From NCBI GenBank assembly GCA_963682175.1, contig OY821787.1:26266501-26330500 (forward strand): 64,000 nt of DNA. The letters are read 5' to 3'. How positions within the stretch are numbered: position 1 is the first letter of the stretch; each line of letters begins with the position of its first letter. The DNA comes from Triglochin maritima. Lineage: Eukaryota > Streptophyta > Magnoliopsida > Alismatales > Juncaginaceae. Below the pieces are notes generated by a model that was not told where the DNA came from, did not search any database, and saw only the letters and a program-made list of their open reading frames with translations. Below are positions 10,798 through 21,973 of this stretch, one piece after another. The translations under genes were made by a program, and so were the position numbers.

Positions 10798-12986
10798 TGT
10801 AACGTCCCGAAACAGCGGAAGATTTAAAATTTCAAAAAAACCAACATAACAGACAACTCACACGGGAACGTCACTAATATAGAAATATATAAATCCGGGT
10901 GCACTCAAAATACAAGGAGTTTTCCAAAAGAAATACAACTACAATACTGATACAATGGAATAGAATACAAGTAGTCGTACGGTCTAGCAACTTCCGAAGA
11001 GGATCCGACTCCAAAGCGCTCCGTCCTCGGTCACCACCCACCCGGACCTACTGCGATCCTGAAAAAGATGCAACAACAATGCCTGAGTTTCCAGAAGGAA
11101 ACCCCGTATGCCAACTCACCTATATGCATGCATCACATAATGAATCTATCATACTAGTAGCATGTCATGGCATCAACAGAAATGGAAAACAGTTCCCCCG
11201 AAGGGTAAAACAGGACATCAGTCCGACAATCAATCATCGGGTCTCCCGAAGAGACCTACTGCAGGCACATGCAGTCTAGCAGCCCGCGACATCGCACCCC
11301 CCACACGCGGCTACACTACTCAAGGGTTCGGCAGGGAGCCTCTGTCACGTCTACGCGCCGATAGAAACAGATCTGTAAATCTCAGTGGTCGGGGCCACAG
11401 GGACCAACGGGGTCGTCGCCCGGAAGGTATAACAACATCATCTCGGTAGGTGCCCAGCCGAGGAAAACAACATAGCCGGCACAGCCTCGGCCCAACAATC
11501 ATCATCGCCGGCACAACCTCGGCGGCATCACCGGCACAGCATCGGTGGTCCATCACAACGTCCGGCACAGCATCGGACGGGTCCAGACCGAAGTCTGTCA
11601 GGTCATCGGGCTCCTCGAGCCGCGAACACCAACCGCGCCGCTATAAAAGCAGGACAGCGACCTCCGTAGCCCGTGGGCCGGTAGTCACCTCACCCAACGC
11701 CAGTTGCGTGCCCGCACAACATCAACACTGGGATCCGCGATCCCTCAGGCCTGCTATACTACAAAGTGCCAACAATCATCTCAAAAGTCACGGTCCATAC
11801 ATGGAGGTGACGCGTCCCGAACACCCACACTCTTCCCAACGGCGGTCCCTGGGCAGGCACGCATCACGCGCCCACCGTCACCTCCCGGCTCACGCACAAG
11901 GCGAGGACACGGGTTTCCGTGGACAAAGTTGGCGTTCAAAAAGGGAACCAGGAATTCTGTCCTGGGCCCAAACGGTCGACCGGAAGAGGTGATTCGGTCG
12001 ACCGGTTCCAGAAAGGAATCGGTCGACCGTACTCCTAAAACGGTTTACCGCTGCGCTCAAAACAGAACCCCCCCCAACGGTCGAACAAGGGTCTAAAACC
12101 GGTCGACCGAACGAGGTCAAAATCCGGAGTTTGGTCAACATTAAATTCAACTCTATCGGTCGACCGACTCAGGGGTCTCGGTCGACCGAAAACAGACAGG
12201 GTCAACCTATTATTCTAAGTCATATAATCGGTCGAACGCAAACCTCCAACGGTCGAACAACAAACGATCGGTCGAACGAATCATGCAAAACTAACTGGTA
12301 CACTTAAGTTCCGGTCGAACACAACAAGGACCGGTCGACCGACAACAGGTAGAAAAATCCCAACTCACCAGCAATAATGCACTACCGGTCGACCGCCCCA
12401 AGGCATCGTTCGACCGGTGAAGGTTAAAGTCGGGCAAACAGTGCTAAAACGGTCGACCGCCCGAAGGCTCCGGTCGACCGTTGGTCGTCTTCAACCTCGC
12501 GCCAGCCGAGGTTTTACGAAGAAACGCGTCGCCGGAGAGGTCTCCGACCTCCCCCGACTCGACCAACGCATCCCTCACACGAGGGTCAACAAACAAACCA
12601 CACTAAGGAGCGGCATACCTCAAAAGAAACGACGAAAATGCCGGAGCTTCGCTCGCGCACGTCGCCTCCGGTGATCTCCCCGCGCGCTCGACTCCGCACG
12701 CCTCACGCCGCGTGCTCTCCGGTCTCCTCCTCAGCTGCTCGCCGCCACACGCACCAGCAAGGAAGGGAAGGAATGAGGGAAAGGAAGAAGAAAAGAAGAA
12801 AGAAGAAGAAAAACTATGTTTTATAACCCCGTCTGCTACAGTGCCCGCCAACCTCACCATCACCCTACTCACCTCAGGCCACTGTAGCCCGCCTCTTCCC
12901 CATGCAAACCCAACTTCCCATGCAAAGCAAGCCCTAATCCTCCTCTAATCTCCATTAGCCTCCTAATCTCGGTTAGGGACATAACA
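10798..12986 (-). repeat. 5' LTR of the Tekay element
   Basis: Pairs with 4047-6212 at about 99 percent identity by eye. It contains 10 perfect GGTCGACC palindromes (11972-12480). A sense TATA-like box (TTATAAAA) lies about 160 bp from the LTR start near 12820. A better TATAAAAG box faces the other way near 11642. The stem-loop lies at 11082-11117. Confidence 0.95.
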
Positions 12987-12991
12987 ACTTT

Positions 12992-13529
12992 AGTTTCATG
13001 CACCTGTGGCTCTTCCTTTGGTTGGTAACAATAATTTGTTACAACAGGAAACAATGATCTTTCCTTTTTAGGAAATGGTGGCTTGATGAGATACTATTTG
13101 TAGACAATTTGGAAGCTTTTTTTATACCAAATCAATTGTTGCATGTTCGTGCAGTTGCAGTTCTCAAACGGTTGTGAAAGATTGGTGTGTTGGGGGCTTT
13201 TTTAAGCTAGGGTTGGAAACCTTTTTTGTTAAGAAAACAACAGAATTTGAACGGTGGATCGAGGTGAAGGCACCGGTGGGCAAGTGTCTATCCTTCCAAC
13301 TTCATTTTTTCAAGTTGTTAACATAGTTCCCATACATTGACTATATTTATACAAACTGTAACGAATAAACATACAAGAAGTGGTAGCTTACCGGTTTCAC
13401 CGGTGGTTCATTAACCTAATGGTAACGTTTCCACTTTTGGAATGCGTACCAATAAAAGATAAGAGGTTTGAGAGACAAAAATGAAAGTACAATTATTGTC
13501 TTCACATGGGGAGGGGAGAGTGATGTTTC
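12992..13529. other. Non-coding flank, former upstream region of the protease gene
   Basis: Once the Tekay element and one target duplication are removed, this sequence lies directly upstream of the protease 5' leader, so it probably held that gene's promoter. I recognise no gene in it. Confidence 0.5.
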
Positions 13530-13532
13530 TAA

Positions 13533-16361
13533 GAGCATCAGTAACGAGGTCGTCTTGGAGGGACGTGTTAAGACCTAATCCTTGTTTAGGGACTAAACCC
13601 ACGAATTTAGGGAGGCATGGGTTGTGGTGTGCATGCATGGGGAGAGGGGAGAGAAGGATGGGGTTTAGGGTTTAGGGTGAGGCCGGCACTGTAGCTGCAT
13701 GAGTGTGTGTGGTTATAAGAAGAAACTCATCTCTCCCTCTCTCTTTTGGTTTCCATTCCGTTTTCCACCCAAACTCACCCATTCTTCTTGCATCCCGACG
13801 ATCAGAGGAGGAAGGAGGAGAGCCCCGACGACGTGGTGGAGGCGCAAGCGAAGGAGAAGCGACGAGAACGGAGGAAAGAGGGAGTCGAGGCTAGAAGCGA
13901 CGCCGAAGGAGGAGGAGCTCGCCGCACACGTCTTCTCCACGATGAAAGGCATGCCAAGTCTTCATTTAACTCCCCAAGAGGCGTGGGAGTGTAGGGGGCG
14001 GCGTTGGTGCCGTTTCCCCGGCGAACCCAACTGGACAGAGGTTGAAGACGCTCTGTTCGGTCGACCGGAAGTGTGGTTCGGTCGACCGAACGAGGTCTAT
14101 GTGATGTCTGTCCAGGAGGAAATGTATGTTTGGTCGAGCGGTGGTTGGATTCGGTCGACCTAGTTTAGTATATATTTGCTTACTGCCCGAAAACGGTCGA
14201 ACGACGTCTGTGTGACGGTCGACCGTTTATGCCAAATTTTAGCGGGAATATTTATAAGGGTTATATTAGTCCGGTCGACCGGTGGTGTTTCGGTCGACCG
14301 AACCCACTAGATAAGGTAGACAGGCCTTCGGCCGACCGAGTGTGTGTCTCGGTCGACCGAACTGTCCAAAGTCGGTCAAGAGCGTTGACCATCTAAACGG
14401 TCGACCGCTCGTTGTGATCCGGTCGACCGACCGCGTGCAGTTTTTCTGCAGTGAAGTGCCTGTAGATCGGTCGACCGGAAGGGAGGTTTCGGTCGACCGA
14501 ATGCTGTAGGCAGGATTCAGACAGTTTTCCTTATCGATTGAACGGACCTTGGTTCGACCGATTGGATATAGATGTATATAAAATGTATAGCGTAGACCTT
14601 CCAAACGGTCGACCGCTAGATTTGACCTTGTTCGACCGGTGGGTCGAACTATTCATTGGTGGATTTATCTTCACGCGAGCCGTCAAGTTTAGGCGACTAC
14701 CGGCTGCCGAGCCCACGGTTGTTCACCGGACCTTGGAGCTACGGATTTCACCTTCGACGGGAGCGTATTTCAGTTGGACCCCTTGAGCCTGTGCGGCAGA
14801 GGGATGCCTTCCATGCCTGTGTGGGTGGTAGATGCCTTCTTCCTTGTGTAGGGAGGGGTTGCACTTTCCGTGGGTCGGAGAGCGATGTCACTTGTTCCTG
14901 TGCGGCCGAGAGACGCCTTCTTCCTTGTGTAGGGAGGGGATGCACTTTTCTTGTGTTGGAGAGCGTAGGCAGTCAGTGGGCCCGAGGCGGATTTACATTG
15001 CATGCGCACTCTTGGCTTTTTGTATTTGTTTCTATATATGATAGGAGATGTTGGCATACGGGGTTCCTTGCGGGAACTCAGGCAGATTTTATGTTTCATT
15101 TTCAGGGAGCAGGCAGTCGTAGGTTGGTGGTGACCGAGGGGAGTACCTCCGGGATCGGGTCCTGTCTTCGTATCTTTTTTGTAGAGGTAGTGATTACAGT
15201 AGTTATGTAGTAGACATGTAATCACTCTTTTGACACTCTGTATTATGACTTCCACGTGGAGATATTTTATATATATGTATTCAGTTGACTTCCAGTAACG
15301 TGCCCGTGTTGACCGTTGACGGTCGTATGTTGTATGTTTTATTTTGAAAAATTTCTTCCGCTATTTCGGGACGTTACAGGATGCCCCCCACGCCGATCGG
15401 GTCGTCGGCTCCTCATCGGGGGCTTGACGACCCGGTCGGGTCGACCTGGTCATCGCAGGGACGTCGACGCACCACGCGGTATGTCCCTCTTGGGTTTTTT
15501 TTGTTTTATTTTTGTGTGTGTATATAATTGGGTTTAAATGATTTGAGGTATTATTTTGTAAATAGTTGGGTATTTATAAAAAATAACGATTCGGACGAAA
15601 CGAAAATTAATTGTGTTTTTATTAATTACAATTTTCATTTTAATGAATTTTAGGTAATGATTTTTTTTCTTTCAAAATAATCACCAAAAAATGGAAAACA
15701 GATCAATATCCAGAATACAATAATAAGGTGTCAAAATAAAACACGCTTTGCCAGCATGGGGTTGCCTCATCTTGTCACCCCTGCACTCTTAATCAAACTC
15801 TTAGACTCAACAAATTTCCCACTATATGTTTTACCCCACAAGGATTATTTATAGACCCCTAACCGACCCGTAGCTAGTTCAATATATAAAAATGAGAAGT
15901 AATGAATAGTGTTGAGTGATTTGGAGGTGGGAGGATGAAGATGGGGTCGGTCGGGAGGAGGAAGTGTATTGTGCTACGTACAATCATTTAAATAAATATG
16001 TATTTTGTTTTATTAATAATAATAATAATTTGCTAATTAATATATATTTTGTTTGAATTATTAATGTTTTGGGTAAGTATAATTGATTTTGGAATAGAAT
16101 AAAAGTTAGTGGAAATAAAAGATGATGTAGAGGAGAGAGATGAGTTGTGGTGGGTTGTGGTTAAGAGGTGAATAGTATTGGAAATAGAAGAAATTTGGTT
16201 GGGAAAATAGAAAGCTGATGTGGATGAGAAAGAAAGTTGATGTGCAAGAGAGAGAGAAAAGAGTAAAAACTTATGTGAATGAGAAAAAAACTGACGTGAA
16301 AGAGAGAGACGAGAGAAAAAACTCATGACCGGGTTGACCCTGGTCATGATTACGGATGGTC
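13533..16361. mobile_element. Harbinger-like MITE, copy 2, split by a solo LTR
   Basis: Flanked by TAA on both sides (13530-13532 and 16362-16364). The left end GAGCATCAGTAACGA and the right end (reverse complement GACCATCCGTAATCA) match at most positions. With the solo LTR removed, the element is about 1.0 kb. The purine-rich right part (about 16080-16361) matches copy 1 and copy 3. The AT-rich middle contains a segment near 15735-15850 that partly resembles 59695-59755. Confidence 0.65.
13566..15378 (+). repeat. Solo LTR, Tekay relative
   Basis: Begins TGTTAAGACC, ends GGACGTTACA, and has the flanks GGACG (13561-13565) and GGATG (15379-15383), a 5-bp duplication with one C-to-T change. It contains 12 perfect GGTCGACC palindromes between 14058 and 14613 and the stem-loop near 15050-15083. 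A duplicated segment lies at 14831-14884 and 14912-14965 (shared CCTTCTTCCTTGTGTAGGGA). It clearly differs from the 4047 family except at its ends, in the palindromes and in the stem-loop. Confidence 0.85.
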
Positions 16362-16364
16362 TAA

Positions 16365-17248
16365 GAGTGACGATACTAAATAGAAATGCTATGTAGGAAA
16401 GGTAGTAGTGTAGCTTTTTTCCCAGAAAAAAAACCAAACTCAGAACTCTTGGTCAAATGTGAACAAGATATGCAAGCTACCACCCAACCAAAAGCGTGTT
16501 TGCTGTAAATATTTATATATAAAACTTAAACCCTCTGTTTTTTAGGTACATCATCATTGTTCAAGATAACAACTGAATGTTTTATTATAAATAACATGAA
16601 ATTTCGTCAAAAGACAATTACAACAAAAAATGAGGACTTGTAGTTAATTTAATTTTTGAAAAAAAATCAATTTTGTTAAATTACCGATGCCTTGAATTGA
16701 CACTAGATCAGTGGTTCCCACCCTATGATTATTTTTGGATCCACCGCCTTGTTAAAGTTTGTGTTTGAATTTTGGTGATCAATGTGATCAATATGCAATT
16801 CAATTTTTTGGATGCGGAGACTACTTACGTTTAAGTAAAGAAGATCCACTCAGATGTCCCAGTTCCATCTGATCCCGACGCGATACTCAATGGCGATCAC
16901 CGCCACCACGCTTACCGCTCATAGGCAATCCTATCCTTGCTTTCAGATGCGAACGATATATGTAGGCATTATTTTGGGGGCCTATGCATAGTTGAACTTC
17001 CGTTCACAGAACCACTACGTGTCGTCGATCGTCAACCTCCAAGTGAGCCCAATCCTACTCATTTTTGTCACTTTTGCGCGCGGGAGATTCAACCAAACTT
17101 TGTTGCACTGGATTGTCTTCTCCTTGATGTTTTCAAAGACGATATATATAGTACGATCGAGAACCTCACTCGCATCGTCAACTTGATTTCTACATGACTT
17201 AATTTATTGGACTAGTGGTCACATAAAACCACCCACGACGAGAACAAC
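16365..17248. other. Non-coding sequence
   Basis: AT-rich, with only short open frames (for example 16937-17197) that resemble nothing known to me. No repeat boundaries are recognisable. Confidence 0.5.
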
Positions 17249-18939
17249 TGTTATGTCACTCTTGCTTAATGGGTTAATTGTGATTTTAGGTGGTGTATTA
17301 GATAATGATTGAGATGGACGGCTGAGAATTGTTTGGGAAGAGTATATAAGGTTTGAATTCTGTCTCTCTCTCTCCCTCGCTTCTCATTCGTTTTCTCTCT
17401 CCCGCTCAACTCTCTCTCCCTCTCACAGCTACCTGGTGCGTGGTGGCGTGGGTTCGGCGAGGAGGAAAGACTCAGTGGAGTGCGCGAGGGATCGTGTTAG
17501 TCGGTTGCTCATTTGGGTTCGACGGAGAAGGAAAGGAGTTGCGTGGAGAAGCTCGCCTTGATTTTTCAAAGGCTTTTTCAAAGGCTTTTTCAAGCCTTAA
17601 AGGTATGTCAAGATTTACTTTCATACTCACTTAAGCTTTTGTGAGTGTTGGAGTGGCCGACGATAGACAGGAAGGCTCGTCGGAGGTCGTTTAACAGATT
17701 TCTGCACGGTAACGGTCGACCGGTTGTTTGGTTTGGTCGACCGGTTGTAGTGTTTTTTGGGTGATATCTCTCGCAACGGTCGAACGATACCCTTGGGTGG
17801 TCGACCGGTTGTGCATTTTGAGCGCGAGAAGGAGAGTCTCGGTGTTTTCGGTCGAACGAGTTCCCTTTGCCGGTCGACCGAAAGTATTGTCCTAGGTCGG
17901 TTGGGCGTTGACTATCTAAATGGTCGACAACCTGTTTGACTCGTCCGACTGATGACTTAAGTTAACTTAATTGTTGTCCAACCGTTTGATGGTTCGGTCG
18001 ACCGGTGTGATGCAGGTTGATGATGGGTTTTTACTGGTGGTTTTCGGTCGACCGGACGATCTGGGTTGTTCGACTGTTGATCTTTTTGAGTAAGAAGAGG
18101 TTTTTACTGGTGGATTTCGGTCAAACGAGTCCCCTTTGCCGTTCGACCGGTTGGTAGGTTTTTCGGTTGGGCCAGTCCTCTAGAGTGTGATTCGGTCGAC
18201 CAAATTGTTGGTTTTGTCCGACCGTTTGTGGCCAGTTGATCATCGGTTGTATGAGCTGTTGGGGTTTCGAGTTATGTGTTGATCCGCCTCGAGGGCAACG
18301 AGTCCCTAGCCTTTTTGGGCGATGGTAAGGACATTCTGACCTGAGAGAAAGATCGCAGTTGTAGCTCTGAGGAGTGGGTGCCTGTGTGCACATATTTTTT
18401 TGGTTTGGCTGATGGTTTTTCGGCGGTACCTTGTGTGCACGTGTGTTTGTGGGGTTGGGTGAGAGGAACCTTGAGACCCGTGGCCGATGCTTTTTCGGCG
18501 GTGCCTTGTGAGCATGTGTTGTGGCGTCAACTATGGTTGGGAGAGAGATCTCGAGAACCCAGCTGGACGGTGGCAATTGTGTTTTGTAATGCATTTTCAT
18601 ATCATGTCTCATATATGTTCTATTCATATGTTAGGAGTTGGCATACGGGGGTTCCCTATGGGAAACTCAGGCATAGTTTGTTGCATTTCTTGTCGTAAGC
18701 ATCTTTAGGAGGTGGTGACTGAGGGCGGGAGCACTTGGACCATATTCTGTCATCCATATTTTGAGGTTGATGATGACACTTATATAGATTGTATATCCTT
18801 TGTCGTTGTAATCATCGTTTGACTCTTGTATCATACAATGTACCACTATATATATGATATGTGGTTTGGTAACGACCCCTGTGTTTGAATTATGTATCTT
18901 TTAAAAAATTTAAATTTTCCGTTGTTTCGGGGTGTTACA
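17249..18939 (+). repeat. 5' LTR of the broken Tekay-like element
   Basis: Starts TGTTATGTCA and ends GGTGTTACA, directly followed by the PBS. A TATA-like TATATAAGG lies near 17343, and CT-rich sequence follows. It contains 7 perfect GGTCGACC palindromes between 17712 and 18200, with many decayed variants (GGTCGAAC, GGTCAAAC, GTTCGACC). The stem-loop lies near 18635-18672. Two similar segments near 18415 and 18485 share TTTTTCGGCGGT. Confidence 0.85.
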
Positions 18940-18942
18940 ATT

Positions 18943-18954
18943 TGGTATCAAAGC
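18943..18954 (+). other. Primer binding site, initiator Met tRNA (one change)
   Basis: Reads TGGTATCAAAGC, one base from the perfect TGGTATCAGAGC used by the intact relative, three bases after the LTR. Confidence 0.85.
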
Positions 18955-19070
18955 TTTTGGGTTCCGGTGTACTTGTCCAAAGAAACCACCTTAGAGGTCT
19001 TGCATTTAGTTATCGTTCATCATACATGCATAATCATTGATTCATTTTCGTTTCTTGTCCTCTTGTATAG

Positions 19071-20242
19071 ATGCCTCCGAGACGTGTGAGGTCACCTTCA
19101 CGTTATAGAGGCACCAGTGAGGATAGGGCTGAGCAGAAACCGGGTTGGTCCGGACCGGAACCAACTGGTCCGGGTTCCGGTTTGGACAATTTTGGAAATT
19201 CGGTTTCGGACCGGTCCGGTCAAGTCCGGACTTGTCCGGGTTTTTTTTATTTTTTTATTTTTAAGGTTAAAAACCGGTCATGGACCGGTCCGGTCCGATT
19301 TCCGGTCCAGACCAGTTCGGTCCGGTCCGGTCCGGATTGAATGCACAACCCTAAGTGAGGAGACTGGTGAAGGGGACAATGAGGAGGAGAGGAGGACCAT
19401 TTAGGGACTCTGGGTCGGCTGGGTGAATTTCTCGAGCGCCAGTCTGCCCAGTCTGAGCAGGCAGGAGTAGGTGCAGTGTTAGACCAATTCATGCATCACC
19501 ACCCTCCTTCCTTTGATGGCAGTGGTGATCCAGAGGCAGCTGAGGATTGGGTCTTCAAGATCCGGAAGATTCAGAGCGATCAGTTGTCCTGCTGAGAGAC
19601 AAGTGGATCTGGCCACCTATGTTTTGGATGGCGAGGCAACCAGCTGGTGGAGGTTTACCTCTGCAGTGGTGTTTGAGGATAGTGAGGAGGTGGGCTGGGA
19701 GGAATTCCTCGTGGAGTTCAACCAGCAGTATTTCCCACAACATGTATGTGACAGGAAGAGGGAGGAGTTCCTGGCACTTGAGCAGCGGGAGATGACGTTG
19801 ACAGCTTATATTAGCAGATTCCATGCTTTGGAGCGTTACTGCCCTGAGATTTATGTGACTCAGGAGCAGAGGGCTCAGAAGTTTGTCCGAGGGTTGAGGC
19901 CACGGTTCAGATCTCATGTGACCACAAGTATGCCGCAGACAATAGCTGATACAGTGAAGTTTGCGACGATCATTGATCAGGACTACCTGGAGATGATAGA
20001 GGCCAAGACGACGCAGCAGAAGACGGGTGCACATCCTGGAGGTCAGCTTTCAGGGAATCCGGGCAAGAGGCATTAGATTGATGATGGTGGAGCATCGCAA
20101 ACTAGACAGTGTAGGTGGTGTGGTGGAGTTCATCCCAGGCATGGGTGCGGGCACCATCCCGGTGCGTGTCATGGTTGTGGCCAGATGGGTCACTTCATTC
20201 GTGCTTGCCCGAGCAGATCAGGCGGGACTGGTAGTCGACTGG
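19071..20242 (+). pseudogene. Gypsy gag, frameshifted and split by a MITE
   Basis: Starts MPPRRVRSPSRYRG, then is cut by the hAT MITE and by stops and frameshifts near 19400. It resumes as YVLDGEATSWWRF and FPQHVCDRKREEFLALEQ, the same gag domain as at 6940-10665. The C-terminal part near 20150-20220 has an intact zinc knuckle of the form CHGCGQMGHFIRAC in another frame. It breaks off at the LTR starting at 20243. Confidence 0.85.
19124..19353. mobile_element. hAT-type MITE rich in CCGGTCC words
   Basis: A 230-bp element with an exact 8-bp target duplication AGTGAGGA (19116-19123 and 19354-19361). Terminal inverted repeats begin TAGGGCTGAGCA and TAGGGTTGTGCA. Inside are dense inverted copies of GGTCCGG/CCGGACC around a T-rich centre. 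The 8-bp duplication and TAGGG ends fit the hAT superfamily. No coding capacity. It inserted into gag. Confidence 0.88.
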
Positions 20243-21658
20243 TGTTTAATCATTTTAAATACCGCAAGTGCATGACCGCGTTGAAGCGGTGGCAAATACG
20301 GGTCGATCCACAAGGAGGTGTGTAGACTCTGGTTTGTTCGAAGGCAAGTGGGAAAAGAGGGGAAGATGTTGTGATTACACTAAACTAGACTAACTACACT
20401 AAACGAGTAAGCATCAAACAAGGAAAACGAAAGCGAGGGAAATTGAAAGCTGGAAATCAGAAATAGAAAACCCCTAGGGGGTGGAGTGTGTGCACACATG
20501 TAAAAAGATGGTGAAGAATGCATTCTATAGGCACAAATGTAGGTAGTGTTTTCATGCATAGGAAGTGTCTAAAGGTTATGGCAAAACCTATCAATCCATT
20601 CACTAACCTAGTTGATTAACATTCATATACACAAGCTGGTTATTTCAGAACCTAAACAAGCATGGAAGGTGACTAATATGTGTGGCAAAACCCATCAAGT
20701 GTAGTATTCTACTCTAACAAGCAAGCATACATTCACATTTATCAACACAATCAAAATATAAAGCATTCATATCCATTCTTTAATGCATGTATGAACATCA
20801 TCTCCACCCCCAAAGGGGGATGGATCTACTCACTACACATCACTCTAACAATTAAACTAAAGAAGAAAAGAAACATTCTAACTACTTTAGCCTAGAATCA
20901 AAGAAATAAAACTAAGCTAAGCATGCATAAAGAAACAACATAAGAACAAAACAATGGAAAAATTATTTTATTAGATGACTCACATTGAAGGTAGCATTCT
21001 TCTCCACCTTGAGATTTTGCTCCAAGACTTACTCCAAGTAGAGAGAATGCCACCAAGCAATGGGTAATTACAATAGAAGGTTAAGAGATATATTTATAGC
21101 CATAGAAAAAGGAAATCCGGGATAATCACCCGGTATGGGACTAAACAAATACCAGAAATAGACTAAATACACACTAATACACGCTCCACATAAATCTTAG
21201 CGGATCTGGACCAAAAGTGACCTCCAATTAGTGGTCTAGGACCGCCAATTGGACCTCCAATTAGTGGTCTAGGACCGCCAATTGGCGGTCTACCGTGTTC
21301 GGATCGCTCTGGATTTTCTTGTGGACTTTTCTGGAAGGTTTTGTTTGTCTTTGATGCATTTACTTTGCTTGTTGGAGCTCTGACCCGAATAGAATTGCCA
21401 AAATACTCCCCATGATGGTGTTGAGTATTCTTATATGCTTATTGGTCCTTCAATCTTACGTTCAGGTCCTTCGATCTTGCATCTTAGTCATTGAGTCTCT
21501 CAACTCAGTCTCTTTTCATGCTTTTAGGTCCTTTTATGCCTCTTCTCTTCAAACCTATTTATTTATGAAATTCAAACATAAAACTCGTCACGTAGCATTG
21601 TTTTGGTGAAATATAATGGATATACGATACAAATGTAAGCATGAAATGATGTCGATCA
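20243..21658 (-). repeat. Athila-like LTR, copy A
   Basis: Reverse-oriented copy of the LTR at 37269-38812. On its right (upstream in its own direction) it is followed by a purine-rich GTGGCGGTATT, a decayed polypurine tract, so it is a 3' LTR remnant. No matching target duplication (ACTGG versus AATAC). It carries a 33-bp tandem duplication at 21220-21285 next to the CCAATTGG palindrome. Confidence 0.75.
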
Positions 21659-21673
21659 AATACCGCCACTTTG

Positions 21674-21973
21674 GAAGTCAGCACACCCTGGTTTTGGTGG
21701 GCATTGTGGGGAGCTTTCTCACCCGACTCCATGGTTGTTTCGGGAGACCAGGAGTTCCAAGCAGACCTAGTTTTGTTACCGATGGTAGACTTCAATGTCA
21801 TACTTGAGATGGATTGGCTGTCCCAGTACGATGTTCGAGTCTTGTGCCGAGAAAAGAAAATTATGATTCCGAGGAAGGGTCTTCCTGATTTGCTGATCAG
21901 AGAGACTAAGAGTAGAGATGGTTGGATTATGATTTCTGCAGTGAAGGCTCAGAGGATGATCCATTAGGGTTGC
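21674..21973 (+). pseudogene. Gypsy protease-region fragment
   Basis: Encodes [27 protein letters not shown] and onward to SAVKAQRMIHQGC in the frame used by the intact polyprotein. The segment between the zinc knuckle and the protease DTG-type motif was lost at the junction with LTR A. It continues for 27 bp at 24208-24234 beyond LTR B. Confidence 0.8.

Larger units (their letters stand above)
4047..12986 (-). mobile_element. Full-length Ty3/gypsy chromovirus (Tekay/Del type)
   Basis: An 8940-bp element with two LTRs (2166 and 2189 bp), PBS, PPT and gag-pol in the right order. It is flanked by a perfect 5-bp duplication ACTTT (4042-4046 and 12987-12991). The LTRs differ by about 14 substitutions, one C-run indel and one 22-bp indel, so insertion is recent. 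Pol carries one in-frame TAG and the gag zinc knuckle has lost its His, so this copy is probably not autonomous. It lies in the same direction as the aspartic protease gene and about 100 bp upstream of its ATG, so its 3' LTR is next to the gene and the gene's own upstream region is displaced by 8.9 kb. Confidence 0.95.

Noticed and set aside
13699..14163. 154-codon plus-strand frame in the solo LTR
   Set aside because: Spans palindromes and a purine-rich repeat with several alternative frames open; no homology.
16937..17197. Small open frames of 64-86 codons before the Tekay-like LTR
   Set aside because: Two frames overlap, there is no recognisable motif, and the composition matches intergenic sequence.
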